In this document: positions 53,401 through 63,500 of the stretch, in pieces
Numbering within the stretch: the stretch's first letter is position 1
How the letters are laid out: each line of letters starts with the position of its first letter
NCBI GenBank assembly: GCA_013400975.1
Contig: WBMZ01008995.1
Coordinates: 1 to 64,000 of the forward strand
Source: Atrichornis clamosus
Lineage: Eukaryota > Chordata > Aves > Passeriformes > Menuridae
Length of the DNA stretch: 64,000 bases
Direction: 5' to 3'
Program-made: the position numbers and the translations under genes
The notes under the pieces: generated by a model
What the model saw: only the letters and a program-made list of their open reading frames with translations
What the model was told of the DNA's origin: nothing
Databases searched by the model: none

Positions 53401-56400
53401 TAGATTTTAGAAAGTATAGCACAAAAAATGTAGGAGCACAACTATATGGATCAATTTCCTTAGATGACATAAAAATATTGGGAAACATTTTGATCTGTTT
53501 TAACAATAATGTTATATAAGCTATTTTCAGGAAAGAAAAAAAAAAGCATTAACATCACCAACCAATGTGATGCCATTAAAAACATTTTGGAGAGTAATTG
53601 ATGAGCTTCCCTGCCAATCATTCAGAGAATTTATTATATGTCAAGTATTAATCATCAGATTTTGGACTGATGTGCACAGCCGATGAAAAACAAACATCTG
53701 GCAATTCACAACATATATTAATCTTGAAATAATATTTCTTTTGAAAGTTATTTGAACATCCTTATTGCTCATGAATACATGTTCTCCAAGAATTTCTTAT
53801 CGAGACTGAGACAGTAAGCTGTACATCAGAGTATGTAAAACTACTGTCTACTCTGAGCAATTGAAAATCTAGTAAGCAACAGAAGAGAAGAAAGAGAAGG
53901 AAAAAATAAACAAAACAACCAGAAAACTAGGAAAAAAACCAGTTAGAAAACAAACTAACAGTTTTATTTTTTACATATGCATAAACAGTTCCAATCATAT
54001 ATGTCTTTCAGTAACATTCAAGGAACCATTCCTACATTTCAAACTATTGCTATTCTTTCTCTGAAATGAAGAATGCAAAAAAGGAGTCTGCACACCTTAA
54101 AAAATGATTCAACACAGGAATAGCCTTATCAGACAAGCTTGAAGTGCATCCTTTTAGAAGAAGAAATGAAGATGTTTGTGAGAGAAACTGGAGAGCAAGG
54201 GAAATAAAATCAACATGGCATAAAGGGAGTTATGCATAGAGTACTTAATCTCCTGGGCAACAGGCAAGAACAAAAGGTCTTTGTAGCTGTTTCACATAAT
54301 CAATGATGTTATTGAGGAGGCACGGGAATTACACAGCAAGGTGAACAGGACAAAGAGAAAAGGACTGAGGATAACAAAAAGTGGATCCAGATTTGAATGG
54401 TGAAAGCAGAGAAAAAAAAAGTAGTATTTTTGCTCCCCACAGCCCATACTTTTCTGGGAACAGCAGGACTTCTGTTTCAGTTAGGCTAAGACAAAATAGT
54501 TTCATGCTGCTCCTAGAGGAAAGAAGTGGGTTGAAAATGCTACAAAGGGAAGCAAAATACTAAAAATAAGTGCCACCATTAAAAAGTCTCATTTGAGGCA
54601 ATGACCACAGGAAAGCCATAACATGCATTTATTCTTTGTCACTGGGACATTACAAACCCAGTACAGTTCTTCACAGTAAACTGCTCTTGCTTTTATTGTG
54701 TAGTTACCAAATGCATTGCATTGACAGATTTGGGCAAAACATTTGGTCAGAAGAGCACCTGAAGTCACCTAAGCCAGGTAACTTTTTACCTGCCTCTTCT
54801 ATGCTTCAAGAAATGACCTCATCCTCCTCCCTGCTACAGTGCCCCACCAGAAACCCAGACAGGACATCCCTTGACCATAACCTACAGAAGGACAGTTCAA
54901 AACTGAGGAAACAGTATGGTGACTTCTCAGGCTTTAGGTAGTTCCATATCTAAAAAATTTATGATCTTAGCTAAACTTGCATTTTTCTGATGTCATTAGC
55001 AAATATCTGTTTTGAACAAATCATTTTTATCAGGTGGTATGAGATTAGAAAAAAGTTGCATTTATACATACTTGTATCTTGTTGATAACCATCTCAATTA
55101 AAAATATTAATTTATTTATGAAAATAAAGGTGCTGAGAAATGCAGAAAATAATGTATTTTTTCTACAATTTTCTAACTTTTAGCAAAATATATAACTTAT
55201 GGCACATGTCCCTTAATGGGATGTCGAGAATTTCCTTAGCTTGCCAGGTAATTAATATCCATGTTCTGAACTATAGCAGTGCAAATTCTCTTGAGGTGAT
55301 AAAATCATAATGAAGCCACTGCAAATGACAATTATACAAGGCAATACTGAATTCAGACTTTTTTTTTGGTATCTAATTGTAGGTATTTCTTTCTTAAATT
55401 GACTGATGCTTTCACTAAGCCATTGAAGGACTCAATAGCTATGGAGACTGTATGGCAGTTTCAGTGCTAAAAAATATCAGTTGAGTTTTATAATTACACT
55501 TGAGTTGTCATTTTATTTTTTCTTTAATAGAGCAGAAAAATAGCTCGTATTTTCATTTATATTGTCTTATATTTTACGTGCCTGCTTTAAGGCAAACTTT
55601 TGAAGTACTACCTTTCCTATGCAAAAATTCAGCTGTGCCTGGTTGAACACACTATGTTAAGGCCTCCTAACCATCATTGTTAGCTTGGCATGACCCAGGA
55701 CAAAAGTACTCAGTTTCTTGAACACAGCAGCCTCAGAGTGGAGATTTGGGAAGAACCTTATTTGTAGCTCCTAATAAATCCCTTACTTGAATAGTACAAG
55801 AAGCATCTCCTGTTCAATAGAAATATACTTTCATCAGTTCACCAGTTTGCATTTAAAAAAACCAACACTACCAATTCCATGTTAGTTGTCTGTTTGCTTA
55901 AATAAAGAGTGTACAGTTGTGAATTACTAAAGATACTTCTCTCACTTGGTAAACCAAGAATGCTACAGAGCACCTGAAGGCCTGGTCCAAGGAAATGCAA
56001 TTATAAAGATTTGCTTTCATTGTAATGCCAGTAAAAACCTACTCGTCATCATCCATTTCACCTCAAGATATTGTTTACTTGATTAAATTTATAATTACCA
56101 CTTTGTGTGAAGTTTATTATTAAAAAAACCACATCACTTTACTGACCCCAAGAAAATGAAAAGATTAATAAATTATTTCAGCCTAGAAATAAATGTCTTG
56201 TGAACTTGAAGTACTTAGTACTTGCAACTTGCTGGATCTTATTCATCATCAAATATCTCCAAATCTACTTTTAAGTAGCAGGCCGTGTGCCTGCACAGAA
56301 ATCAATGATATTACACTACTGCAAAACCAGATTAATGGAATTGTGAATCTATAAAACCCAATGACACGTGTAGTTCATCTCTCTGTCTTCATTAGATCAC

Positions 56401-59400
56401 TAGTTAAAAATCCTGTAAAAGTTTTGGAAGAAACAAAAAGGCTAGATAGAATTTTAGTAGGAAATAACACTTGCAGCATTGGAGTATGTTCAATTTAAGT
56501 TACATTTGTGATTTAAGTACATTTGTGTCATATACACTGGTGATTTTTCAACTTTCTTTTTTTTTAAATTTGCAATTCTCCCAATTTTCCAGCATAGATG
56601 CAGATGCTTGTATAATACCTTGCCTTTCTGTCTTCTATTTTTGTATCTATTAAAATAATCCACACACCACTTGAAGCTGAAAAACATTCATGTTGGTAAT
56701 ACCTGATTTTACACTTTGACTTTTACAATTTAATATGCAGGCCTATAAAAGGATCATAAGACAATTAACATTTCAGTAATGAAAATGATAAAGCATATGT
56801 GTCTTTTGCTCTAATGTTAGAAATATCAGCATGTGTTTTTACAAGTTGGAGGACACTTTCTTTAGTTGAATACAGCTCCCTAGAGTTCACTGATAATCTG
56901 ATATATTTTAATGAGCTACACAACTGGTTTTGTGACACAGTAAGGATAGAACAAAATGAGCATCTTACTACGTATATGACAGATGATAAATCTAGGTTAA
57001 TTTTCGTGACTGAAATCAAAACCAAGAAACAGATTCCAAAATCATGCTGCTAGAAGAGAGGGAGTAGTTAGATCCACTCTTGGCTTTTGAGATATGGCAA
57101 AACATGAATTTCCCTGAATTAATTCCTGTACTTATCAAAATACAGTATGAGCTTGCACAATAAAGTTAGCCATGTATCTTAATTTCATATTTTTCAATAA
57201 TGCTCAAAGTCAGACTGAACAACGTGCAGGATACTGCTGAACTCTTGGAATAATGTCCTTTAGTGGCTTGTGTCTCTGTTTTAGAAATTAGCTGGGAAAC
57301 TGTTGCTGTCACATCTGAACAGAAGTCCATAAAACTTTACACATGTTATGACTTTGCAGTGTAGAAAGTGAATTTATAACGTCCTAGCAGTTCCTTCTGG
57401 CTTTGAATTCAAAGGTGAGTAAATACCACAGAACAAGACCAATCAATCAACTGTGGTTGTAACTAACACTCCTGAAAGTACTCTACAGTATTACAGGGAA
57501 TATGAAGTGTTGGCTCTAGTAACAACTGCTGTAACACAAATACCAACTTTCCACTGCGTAAACAGTCAACATCAAGATTTAATTTTAAGAAGTCTAATAA
57601 AATATTCTTTATTGGAACTGTCTTCCAGTTTTCAGCCTTTCTACAATAAGGACAGAAAGAAAGATAGCTGATTTATATGCACAACTATAAAACAGCTCAC
57701 AATATAAAAATTCTGATGAAAAAAATTATTCCAGAAATGGATTTTAATATTCTAAAAGTAATCTTATAAATATATATATGTTATGAATATGGATGCTCTG
57801 TTTTCATGCTTAATATAGCAATATTATCACCGTGATATCTTAAATAAATTTATTTATCACAGTTCCAACTCTGCAATCCATTTTGCCCTGCTTCAATGTC
57901 CAACTGTCACAGTTATTCTTCATGTAATTTTAGTTGCACAAACTAACAGCCTGTATTACTTTTTTCACACATATGAATTTCATTTCTGTCATCATCACAT
58001 ATTTTTAAATGCAAAGAGAGAAACTAAAATGAATAAAGAATTTATATTAATGTTTGGTACAACACTATTGACAGTGTTAGAAACAAGCTGAACTATGAAA
58101 ATGGGATGAAATCCTTAGTCTTTTCTGTTTAATTTAATTTCCATGACTTGACCTCTGTAACAATTCCAAAATTTTTTTCTTATACTTTGTTTTGTTTACA
58201 CTAATGAGAATTTATACATAGGAATGAGTACATGTTAAATACCACTTACTTTGGCAATACCAGAATCTGTACAACAAAAATGCAGAAGAATATGAGACAG
58301 GCACAAGTCACGTAATACTTAAATGCAGGCAGAGTAGTTGCTCGATACTAGAAGAAAATAAAAGCAAATGTTAAAAACACAATTGCCAAAGCAGATGAAA
58401 TATCACCCAACTGAAATTTCAGCTTAAAGATGTACATATGTATAGCAAGTCTTTAGCAACAGTAAATTTCCTATTCTTCAATGACTACACATCCACTCTC
58501 CTATTCTCCTATCCACTCTCTTGTTCCTCCATTGAACAGACTATCCTAAATTCATCATAAAAAGTTTAATTAACAACCCTCTCCCCACAAAAAAAACACC
58601 CACAAAAAAAGTGAAAACATTTGTTAAAATATTTTTAGGAATGGTCAACCGTTCTTAACAGATTCCAAGATTCTTTGTGATTAATTCCTCAAACTGATTT
58701 TCAGTTACTGATAAATACTGAATGGGTTGAAACAATAATTAAAAATATAACATTCTTTTGGACAAGAAACTTCTGTGAACAAAAAGTAGCAAAGTCTAAA
58801 CTGTGCTACAGAGCATAGCTAGCAATCACAGTGATATTTACTGAACCTATATTATAACTTCAATTAAAATATCTTATGTCTTTGTTGAAAGGCCTCATAT
58901 GTCCACTGGTACTACTAAACACTTGATATTCTTAGGAGAGCCTCAACTTGATCTGTTTTGTCATGAGAAAAATCTATTTATCTCTAATTAGTCTGTCTAG
59001 AGACATGAGAATTAAGCAATGAAATATTTATCAGGGTTGCTCTGCTATTTGATAGATATATCTAGGTTGAAACCAATTAAGTACTCACAGGGAAATGATC
59101 TAAGTAGCTATTAAAGTTACTTACCCTATCTTAGATTTTTCTTTTTCAGAGGAAAAAGTTCAAGATTTAATTACTAAAAGAAAATATACCAAAGACTACT
59201 TTCACAAAGTGCTCGAAAAGCAAACTTCAGGAAATGGAAAGTGCGTGAGCTGCGTCTTCCAACACATGGCTGCGTCTCTGTGCTTACTGCCAAGTTCTGC
59301 CCGTGAAACTGGTGCACCAAACTTTACATGAACATGGAGAAGCTGACTTTGGCAACTCAACAGCTTCTTTCACTTTTGAATTGTATGAGAAATTAAAAGC

Positions 59401-60539
59401 AATTCTTATCACTTATCTGACTGAATTTCAAGGCACAAATATGTCTTTGGTTGATGGGTACATCTGCAGCAAGTTCTGCTCTTCCACCTGTTAAATATGT
59501 TTGTAGTGGTCTTGTCCAACCATTTTGGACCTTGAGTTGCTATTAAAGTCTCACAGAATTCCAATCCACTTTTAAATTTATTTCAGTGTTTCACACTTCT
59601 CCAGACATTTCCTAATGAAGGCAGCCACCTCATTCCTTAGGTTAAACAATTACTTTGCTTTATTATCTTGCTGTGCTTTCAGGTCCCACAGGGCCTGGAA
59701 AGCTTCTGTTTAAATCAAACACAGACTTCTTACTGGCTTCTTTAAAGACAAGGCTGGACTGGTGAGTCATTAAAAGGTGGTGAAGAAAGATATTAAAAAG
59801 CTGGATTCAAAAATAACAATTAGCTCTTTGCTGTTCCACAGCAACTTACGTCTAGAAGATATTAGATTTCTACAGGGAATAAGCCAAATAACTTATCTCA
59901 CAAATTTTCTCTCAAGTCCTTGTCCGAAGTGCACATATAATGTTTTTCTCTCAAGTTCTCTTTCAGAAATCTTTGGTTAATACCACCCACATTAAAATCT
60001 TAATGTACTGCCAAGCACATCTTTGATGCAGTCAGTGAACCCCCAAACACTAAGGATGGGACCAGACCAGGTTTAGCTTCTTCTCTCTTATGAAGTCTTC
60101 AAAACAGACTCAAGGAGCCTTGAAACCTTTTCCACCCTAACACATTGTCAAGGGCATACAACACACACCTTTGTCAGCTGGCCATTACAACACTATTCTG
60201 CTGAGCTGAGAAAGAATCTGAAAATCATTTCAGGTGCTTTAAGCTGGAAGATATCTACAAAAATAATTAAGTATATCTTTGACCACCACATGGGACACAG
60301 AGGATACTTGCTGTACAATGTGAGAACAATATGACACTTCTCCCTGCACGAGAGGTGGTGTGGACATGGCTCTGTGTTGCAAAAGCAAGGGATACAAGCC
60401 TCATTTAGGGTAAGTCAAAGAAGGTATCAACCAAAGAATTTGCAACTGCACTTATTGAAAATAACTTACTTCTTTCTCCAGAGTCTTATTATAGAAAAGA
60501 AGTGATATCCTTTGAATGTCTTCAGATTTAAGCCACTGC
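8325..60539 (-). CDS. ADCY2: Adenylyl cyclase type 2, C-terminal half (13 exons, partial gene)
   Basis: This integral membrane enzyme converts ATP to cAMP and is stimulated by Gs-alpha and, conditionally, by Gbeta-gamma. Joined minus-strand exons: 60539-60470, 58347-58250, 52250-52166, 41872-41735, 33423-33304, 28925-28741, 27269-27185, 21545-21387, 17504-17358, 16234-16127, 14062-13948, 9859-9735, 8477-8325. The splice phases agree at every junction, giving 528 residues and a stop. Residues 1-33 are the end of C1b, about 34-258 hold membrane helices 7-12, and 261-528 are the C2 cyclase domain. Visible C2 residues are Lys376, Asp456, Asn463, Arg467 and Lys503, matching Lys938, Asp1018, Asn1025, Arg1029 and Lys1065 of rat AC2. 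The metal-binding aspartates belong to C1a and lie outside the window. The QExx region and the C-terminal SLSQ-NVAS favour ADCY2 over ADCY4 and ADCY7. Confidence 0.96.
8478..9734 (-). other. ADCY2 intron before the terminal exon (1257 bases)
   Basis: GTAAGT donor and TTGCAG acceptor. No repeat or RNA gene recognised. Confidence 0.85.
9735..9859 (-). CDS. ADCY2: ADCY2 exon: catalytic Asp, Asn and Arg of C2
   Basis: The exon has 125 bases: two bases closing a Gly codon, then 41 codons from [12 protein letters not shown] to VLDKIQ. It holds [18 protein letters not shown], with Asp456 (adenine N6 contact), Asn463 and Arg467 (transition-state stabilisation), matching Asp1018, Asn1025 and Arg1029 of rat AC2. 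All are intact, so the domain should be competent with its C1 partner. The acceptor is TTTTCCAG and the donor is CAG|GTAAGT. A CR1 copy starts about 26 bases into the upstream intron. Confidence 0.96.
9860..13947 (-). other. ADCY2 intron (4088 bases)
   Basis: It is bounded by GTGAGT and TTTTCCAG. It contains one plus-strand CR1 (about 9886-10341) near its acceptor; the remainder (10342-13947) shows no recognised feature. Confidence 0.85.
9886..10341 (+). mobile_element. CR1 LINE, 3' end copy, antisense to ADCY2
   Basis: The plus strand reads as the CR1 ORF2 C-terminus ([10 protein letters not shown], then [19 protein letters not shown]) and continues to the 3' tail GGTTGGACTTGATGATCTC and GTGATTCTGTGA. 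The open frame of about 120 codons is well preserved, so this copy is younger than most others here. It is 5' truncated, as is usual for CR1, and its truncated end faces the ADCY2 acceptor about 26 bases away. Confidence 0.93.
13948..14062 (-). CDS. ADCY2: ADCY2 exon: C2 dimer-interface helix
   Basis: The exon has 115 bases: 38 codons plus one base of a Gly codon. It runs [15 protein letters not shown] to NDFKLRV. Together with the last Gln of the previous exon it forms Q-E-P-E-R, the QxxER consensus proposed for Gbeta-gamma binding. The helix after it packs in the catalytic core and leads into the strand before the GINHGPV turn. The acceptor is AATTCAG and the donor is TAG|GTGAGT. Confidence 0.95.
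14063..16126 (-). other. ADCY2 intron (2064 bases)
   Basis: GTACAG donor and AATTCAG acceptor. Unremarkable AT-rich intron. Confidence 0.85.
16127..16234 (-). CDS. ADCY2: ADCY2 exon: adenine and forskolin pocket, start of QEHA region
   Basis: The exon has 108 bases, or 36 codons. It begins [18 protein letters not shown] and contains the lysine of IKTIGS (fragment residue 376, rat 938), which contacts the adenine ring, and the serine (380, rat 942) near the forskolin site. It ends TPNQEQCQ, the start of the region known in rat AC2 as the QEHA Gbeta-gamma contact; here His-Ala is replaced by Gln-Cys. The acceptor is TTACAG. The donor CAG|GTACAG is non-optimal at +4 and +5. Confidence 0.95.
16235..17357 (-). 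other. ADCY2 intron (1123 bases)
   Basis: GTATGT donor and TTACAG acceptor. It is the shortest intron in the window; nothing else recognised. Confidence 0.85.
17358..17504 (-). CDS. ADCY2: ADCY2 exon: C2 core beta strand and helix
   Basis: The exon has 147 bases, or 49 codons. It begins [20 protein letters not shown], the first core strand of the C2 cyclase domain, where C1 domains carry the metal-binding aspartate and C2 does not. It ends [12 protein letters not shown]. The [10 protein letters not shown] segment lies on the surface that in known AC2 structures faces Gs-alpha. The acceptor is GGACAG and the donor is GAT|GTATGT. Confidence 0.95.
17505..21386 (-). other. ADCY2 intron (3882 bases)
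   Basis: It begins with the weak GTCAGC donor and ends GGACAG. It includes short low-complexity patches such as a duplicated TTGCATTTATT near 17640. No gene or repeat family recognised. Confidence 0.8.
21387..21545 (-). CDS. ADCY2: ADCY2 exon: signalling helix and start of C2
   Basis: The exon has 159 bases, or 53 codons. It begins [15 protein letters not shown] and runs through a charged helix ([11 protein letters not shown]) to [19 protein letters not shown]. The NVLPxHVAxHF block is the conserved entry to the class III cyclase catalytic fold, and the helix before it is the dimerising coiled segment between membrane bundle and catalytic core. The acceptor is TAACAG. The donor is GAG|GTCAGC, which has C at +3 and is the weakest donor of the set. 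Confidence 0.94.
21546..27184 (-). other. ADCY2 intron (5639 bases)
   Basis: GTAAGA donor and TAACAG acceptor. A T-rich stretch lies at 22078-22135. A sense-strand open frame of 194 codons (22630-23214) is unusually long for AT-rich intron but has no recognisable domain. Confidence 0.8.
27185..27269 (-). CDS. ADCY2: ADCY2 exon: TM12
   Basis: The exon has 85 bases: one base closing the Arg codon, then 28 codons from [12 protein letters not shown] to LLVLGRQ. Residues [14 protein letters not shown] form the twelfth and last membrane helix, after which the chain enters the cytoplasm and the C2 catalytic domain. The acceptor is TTGTAG and the donor is CAG|GTAAGA. Confidence 0.94.
27270..28740 (-). 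other. ADCY2 intron (1471 bases)
   Basis: GTAGGT donor and TTGTAG acceptor. It contains a poly(T) run near 28012-28029 within an antisense open frame of 195 codons (27769-28356) that has no recognisable product. Confidence 0.8.
28741..28925 (-). CDS. ADCY2: ADCY2 exon: TM10 and TM11
   Basis: The exon has 185 bases: 61 codons plus two bases of an Arg codon. It starts [16 protein letters not shown] (TM10), passes INYELKM, then [13 protein letters not shown] (TM11), and ends with an extracellular stretch [12 protein letters not shown] followed by [10 protein letters not shown]. The acceptor is TTGCCAG and the donor is AGAAG|GTAGGT. The final ten residues look about five longer than the mammalian segment. 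An in-frame alternative donor (AT|GTATGC) 24 bases inside the exon would shorten it, so the 3' edge is a little less certain than the rest. Confidence 0.9.
28926..33303 (-). other. ADCY2 intron (4378 bases)
   Basis: GTAAGT donor and TTGCCAG acceptor. A GC-richer island at about 30260-30900 stands out and includes the LTR candidate described separately. The rest is AT-rich without recognised features. Confidence 0.8.
30430..30895 (+). mobile_element. Candidate solo LTR of unknown family
   Basis: The segment is clearly richer in G and C than its surroundings. It has a TATA-like element at 30561 (GCTTTATACAAC) and, about 230 bases later, an AATAAA at 30791-30796 followed by a short U5-like stretch. 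This order (U3, TATA, R, poly(A) signal, U5) is what an LTR shows. No internal retroviral sequence, clear TG...CA ends or target duplication were found, so it may equally be another repeat type. Confidence 0.35.
33304..33423 (-). CDS. ADCY2: ADCY2 exon: large extracellular loop, N-glycosylation sites
   Basis: The exon has 120 bases, or 40 codons in phase 0. It begins FFLDN and ends NNCFFLP. Between these hydrophobic borders is the extracellular loop between TM9 and TM10, with four Asn-X-Ser/Thr sequons visible within 14 residues (NSS, NAS, NSS, NQT) and two cysteines in WCIQNNC. In this family the loop is the N-glycosylated part and its sequence varies among species, while the length appears equal to the mammalian exon. 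The acceptor is TTCTAG and the donor is CCG|GTAAGT. Confidence 0.9.
34401..34735 (-). mobile_element. CR1 LINE 3' end, minus strand
   Basis: The plus strand reads GAATCACAGAACTGTTAGG, GGTTGGAAGGTACCTC and ATCCAGTCCAACCCCCCTGC, the reverse complement of the CR1 3' tail. It continues through CCTGGGCAGCCTGTTCTAG and CTTCCTCATATTCAGG to GGGCACCTGCCTTTGAGATA. It lies in the same orientation as ADCY2. The 5'-truncated end coincides with the N and short duplication at 34725-34751. Confidence 0.92.
34725..34751. repeat. 13-base direct duplication around a single N
   Basis: TACTGAATAAATT occurs at 34725-34737 and again at 34739-34751, with the only ambiguous base of the window (34738) between the copies. 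This looks like a contig or gap-fill join in which the overlapping end was kept twice. Confidence 0.85.
35513..35750 (-). mobile_element. Diverged CR1 fragment, minus strand
   Basis: Blocks CTGTACAGCCAAGTCTTGAA, CTTCCAAGGACAGAGACCCC and, later, GCTGAGAAGAGTCTG resemble the reverse complement of the CR1 3' region. There are many substitutions, so it is older than the copies at 9886 and 38475. The edges are approximate. Confidence 0.65.
36445..36611 (+). mobile_element. Short CR1 3' end, plus strand
   Basis: It starts at TTGCCCAGAGAGGTTGTAG, includes CTGGAGATATTCAAGAACTG and GGGAGGTTGGACCAGGTGAC, and ends CCTTCCAACC...ATTCTGTGATTC. It is a severely 5'-truncated copy of about 165 bases. Confidence 0.92.
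38475..38925 (+). mobile_element. CR1 LINE 3' end, plus strand
   Basis: The sequence runs from CAGAGAAGGGCCACATAGA through GAGCTGGGGTTTTTCAGCC, GGAGGTGGTGGATGCCCC and GAACTAGATAATCTTTAAAG to a tail CTATTCTATGATTTTATGATC. The tail carries the repeated ATTCTATGA-like octamer typical of CR1. The relic coding frame is broken. Confidence 0.93.
41735..41872 (-). CDS. ADCY2: ADCY2 exon: cytoplasmic loop and TM9
   Basis: The exon has 138 bases, or 46 codons in phase 0. It begins [12 protein letters not shown], continues through a basic and proline-bearing loop ([12 protein letters not shown]) and enters TM9 ([15 protein letters not shown]). The acceptor is CACTTAG, with a pyrimidine tract and a TTCTAAAC branch-like site about 20 bases further into the intron. 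The donor is [18 protein letters not shown] is strongly diagnostic of ADCY2. Confidence 0.94.
41873..52165 (-). other. ADCY2 intron, longest complete one here (10293 bases)
   Basis: GTAAGT donor and CACTTAG acceptor. It contains the LTR fragment ending at 49988. Elsewhere (41873-49200 and 49989-52165) no exon, RNA gene or repeat family is recognised, apart from A-rich simple patches. Confidence 0.85.
49240..49988 (+). mobile_element. ERV-type LTR fragment, plus orientation (3' part)
   Basis: The well-supported part is about 49440-49988. It has GGAGCAG-based repeats (GGACACATGCTGGAGCAGGT, CTGAAGGAACTGCACC), then ATTGGCAATAAATTAAATTA with an AATAAA at 49803-49808, then CCCCAAGTTGAGTCTGC, GACAGTAATTGGTCAGTGAT and an end of TAACCCACCACA. 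I recognise this as the 3' region of the same neoavian LTR type whose 5' part lies at 3190-3945. The left edge is uncertain. No internal viral genes are present. Confidence 0.7.
52166..52250 (-). CDS. ADCY2: ADCY2 exon: TM8
   Basis: The exon has 85 bases: one base closing the Lys codon, then 28 codons starting [12 protein letters not shown] and ending ICFAGQLL. This is the eighth membrane helix, a continuous run of small and hydrophobic residues. The acceptor is TTCTAG and the donor is TTG|GTAAGT. It is followed in the transcript by a 10.3-kb intron, the longest complete intron in the window. Confidence 0.94.
52251..58249 (-). other. ADCY2 intron (5999 bases)
   Basis: GTAAGT donor and TTCTAG acceptor. 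AT-rich with short simple-sequence patches (for example CATTCATTCATTC near 52897). Nothing else recognised. Confidence 0.8.
58250..58347 (-). CDS. ADCY2: ADCY2 exon: TM7
   Basis: The exon has 98 bases: 32 codons beginning [12 protein letters not shown] plus two bases (AA) of a Lys codon finished by the next exon. Residues from [11 protein letters not shown] to VVQILVLP form the seventh membrane helix, which opens the second six-helix bundle. The acceptor ends in TTCTAG and the donor is AAA|GTAAGT. The reading frame is uninterrupted and the sequence is very close to the mammalian ADCY2 segment as I know it. Confidence 0.94.
58348..60469 (-). other. ADCY2 intron (2122 bases)
   Basis: GTAAGT donor and TTCTAG acceptor. 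No recognised feature inside. Confidence 0.8.
60470..60539 (-). CDS. ADCY2: ADCY2 exon: end of C1b, cytoplasmic linker before TM7
   Basis: The exon has 70 bases: one base completing the previous Lys codon, then 23 codons from QWLKSEDIQ to NKTLEKE. The acceptor ends in TCTAG and the donor is GAA|GTAAGT. This charged cytoplasmic stretch links the first catalytic domain to the second membrane bundle. It is the most upstream ADCY2 exon I can find in the window; the preceding exon, expected to encode the rest of C1b, was not recognised in the 3461 bases to its right. Confidence 0.92.
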
Positions 60540-63500
60540 CTAGAAGACAAAAGGTACATTATCACTGGCAGAGGAATAAACTAGTCCTGTCCTTTTATAT
60601 TACTAAAATGCAGCAAAATAAGAAAATCAGTTGGAATAACGCAAGTTCTTCTGTATTGCAATGTATATGGTGAATTTTACTGACAGTAATACAAATCCCC
60701 TCTCCTTTTTGATTTCCATTGCTAACATACACATGAAACAAAAGCTCAGATGAACAATTATTTTTCTGTGAATGATTCCTAAGGAAAGTCTAGGGAGAGA
60801 TTTATATGATGTAATTCTAACAGTGATATTCCACTCATGTCCAAAATACTGTAGGGTATCCAGCGGACAGAAGAGAACCTGAGATAAAAAGAGGTACCTT
60901 TAGGAGGTGCACTGTTACAATATGCAGGAATAGAGGGTAGGTAAATTATACAACACAAACCCCTACTGCAAACAAAAATGTAACATTATTAAAGAGTTGG
61001 AGTGATTTTGTCTTTGAACCGTATCAGTCTCTCAACCACAGCCCCGTACTACAGAGGTAGATTTTCATCTTTTTACCAATTTTACCAACCTCTGCTTAAA
61101 CATGAGAAATAGCATAGACTTGCATTGAAATGACAAATCTATTTTAAACTAAGTGAATCGTGACAAAAGCTTGACATAACTTTTACAAATGAAATGTTCT
61201 AATATGGAAGTCTACATTTATTTTAATGGACACTTGAAAAGATACAGAATATTTAAATGTCAAGAGGGTTTGGATGCTTGTACCTCAAGGGTGCTACACA
61301 AATTTGAAAAAAAAATTAATTAAGCAGACTAATTCTGTGGACATGCAGTATTTGAGCTTGAACAATAGTAGGAGGCCCTGAGATTTTCTGCAACCTTTGC
61401 AACAATAACTTTAAATTAGGTTTTAAACCAGTAGTGTAGTAAATGCCTTCTAAATGAAAGGGAATGTCTCAACTGACAGTCTGCAATGTAAATAAGTAGA
61501 AGCAGTGAACCACAGTGGAACATATCCTAAATTAAGGTCCTGAAGAACAGGAGTGGATAGAGTGGAGCGTAAGCTATTAGCTTTAATTTGTGAAATCAAA
61601 AATATTTGCTTCCTTGCCTGGGAGACTGTCCCTGTTCCTGTGCAATCAGTTTCATTATAAAAAGGGTCTGTAAACATATTCAGTTCTAGGAATGGTTAAT
61701 TCAGAAACATATTTCTCACTTTGCTCTACAATGGTTCCCATCTATGTCTGATTGCAGTTAGGATTCTGAGAAGAAAGAGAACTGGAAAGCTGGTGTACCT
61801 ATAGCATGATTTTGTTTGGGTTCAGCTGTAATCTGCTGGAGAAAACATTTAGGTTGTGGAAAACTGAAAGTTTTGGTAAACTGTGAAAATTAAAATGCTA
61901 GTCTTTTTTCATTTACTTGAAAAAAACAAACAAGAACTAACCCTCTTCCCCAATAGCTAACTAATTTACTATTTTTTGTTATGGTAGCTGACAGCAGATT
62001 GATTTAATTACCATTAGCACACTGCTAAAAAGTTCTGTCTGCAGATCTACTCCCAAGGGCCTAATTTGGTTACACACTTGATCGCACGTGAAGTCAGTAG
62101 TGCCATTCGGAGCACGTGCTGCCTCATACTCCACATTACAAGCTCACATTTTCAGAGGCTTTCAGTTCTTCTTTAAAGTTCAAAAAAAAAAAACAACCTA
62201 TACTGGTTTTACACAGCAGGTGCTGAGAGGTCTGAGATGAGGGAAACAGTGCTACAGAAAAGAAGTGGGGAGTAGGTACAGAAGAAGGAGCACAAAGTCA
62301 CACACCTTCAGCACAGAGATAAAGGCTGAAAAATTCTGCCTTCAACCTGACTGCCTGAAAGTTGCCAAAGTATTTGTAAGTACATGAGGATATGTCTCTT
62401 GGAGAGCTAGGTACCAAATTTTGGCTTAGATTTTTTTGCAATTCCAGGAACAACTCAGACAGACAGCTGAATTCTGCCTGTATCCACAGAGGTGTGTGGT
62501 TTCACAGGGCTTGTACTGCTTGACAATATACAGCGAGGAAGAGCAGCCACCCTGACTCAAAGGGAATAAAAGAGCAAAGAGAGTGTGTGTCTTTAACATA
62601 GCAACCTACTCACCAAGGACCAATTAGCTTTAGTTTAGCCCCCTCTGTAGGTATATATTTAGCTAGGAGATTGCCATCCATCCATCTCGTGTCCTACAGA
62701 AGCTCCCTAAAAACCAAGGCTCAAGATGGCTTAACTAGGCCTGCTCCCCTGCCCATGCAGGACAGGCACTTTGCAGCCAGGAGTGTTTTTTTCAAGATAA
62801 GGGGAAAAGAAATACATGGAGAAAGTATAATGTTACACCCTAATGGCCAAGGCACAGAAGCTTTTCGTTACACGCTCACTCTTGCAATGATGTTTTTTTA
62901 ATTTTCTTCATTCAGTCATCAACCTATCTGATATACAATCCAAACTTTACACTTAAAAACATTTAGAAATGCTGGTTTTTTCATAGATTTTCTTAAAAGT
63001 GTGCTTCTTGATTCACAAAAACAAAAGATTTAGTTTCACAACCACTTGATTACTGTAGCTGATGTTATTTGCATTTTAAGGATGAAAAATTGAGGCACAA
63101 AAATATGAACAATAATAAAGAAAACAAAAATGTGATTAGTTTTGTGTCCTAAATGTAGCAAATAATTTATTTAATTGTTCTGTGTATTTAGCCTTTATAT
63201 AGTTAAAATATTATTGAACTACCTGGATGTTCGAGGAATCAGCATTTTTGACAACTTATTCTCAGGTATTATTTAATTGAATCATAGCTTTTAACATACT
63301 CATTCAGGAAATCAACACAGAGATAGGTAGAGAATCTAGTTTTGGAAGGTGACATTCAGCCTTTCTCATATACAGGACCATTTCTTATCTTTCTGCAATT
63401 CCCCATGTAATTCACAAAATGCACTGAAACTTTTTCATGGACTTTTTATGTACTAATTAGATAAGACAGGGATTCTCTGAGATAAAACAACATACAGTCT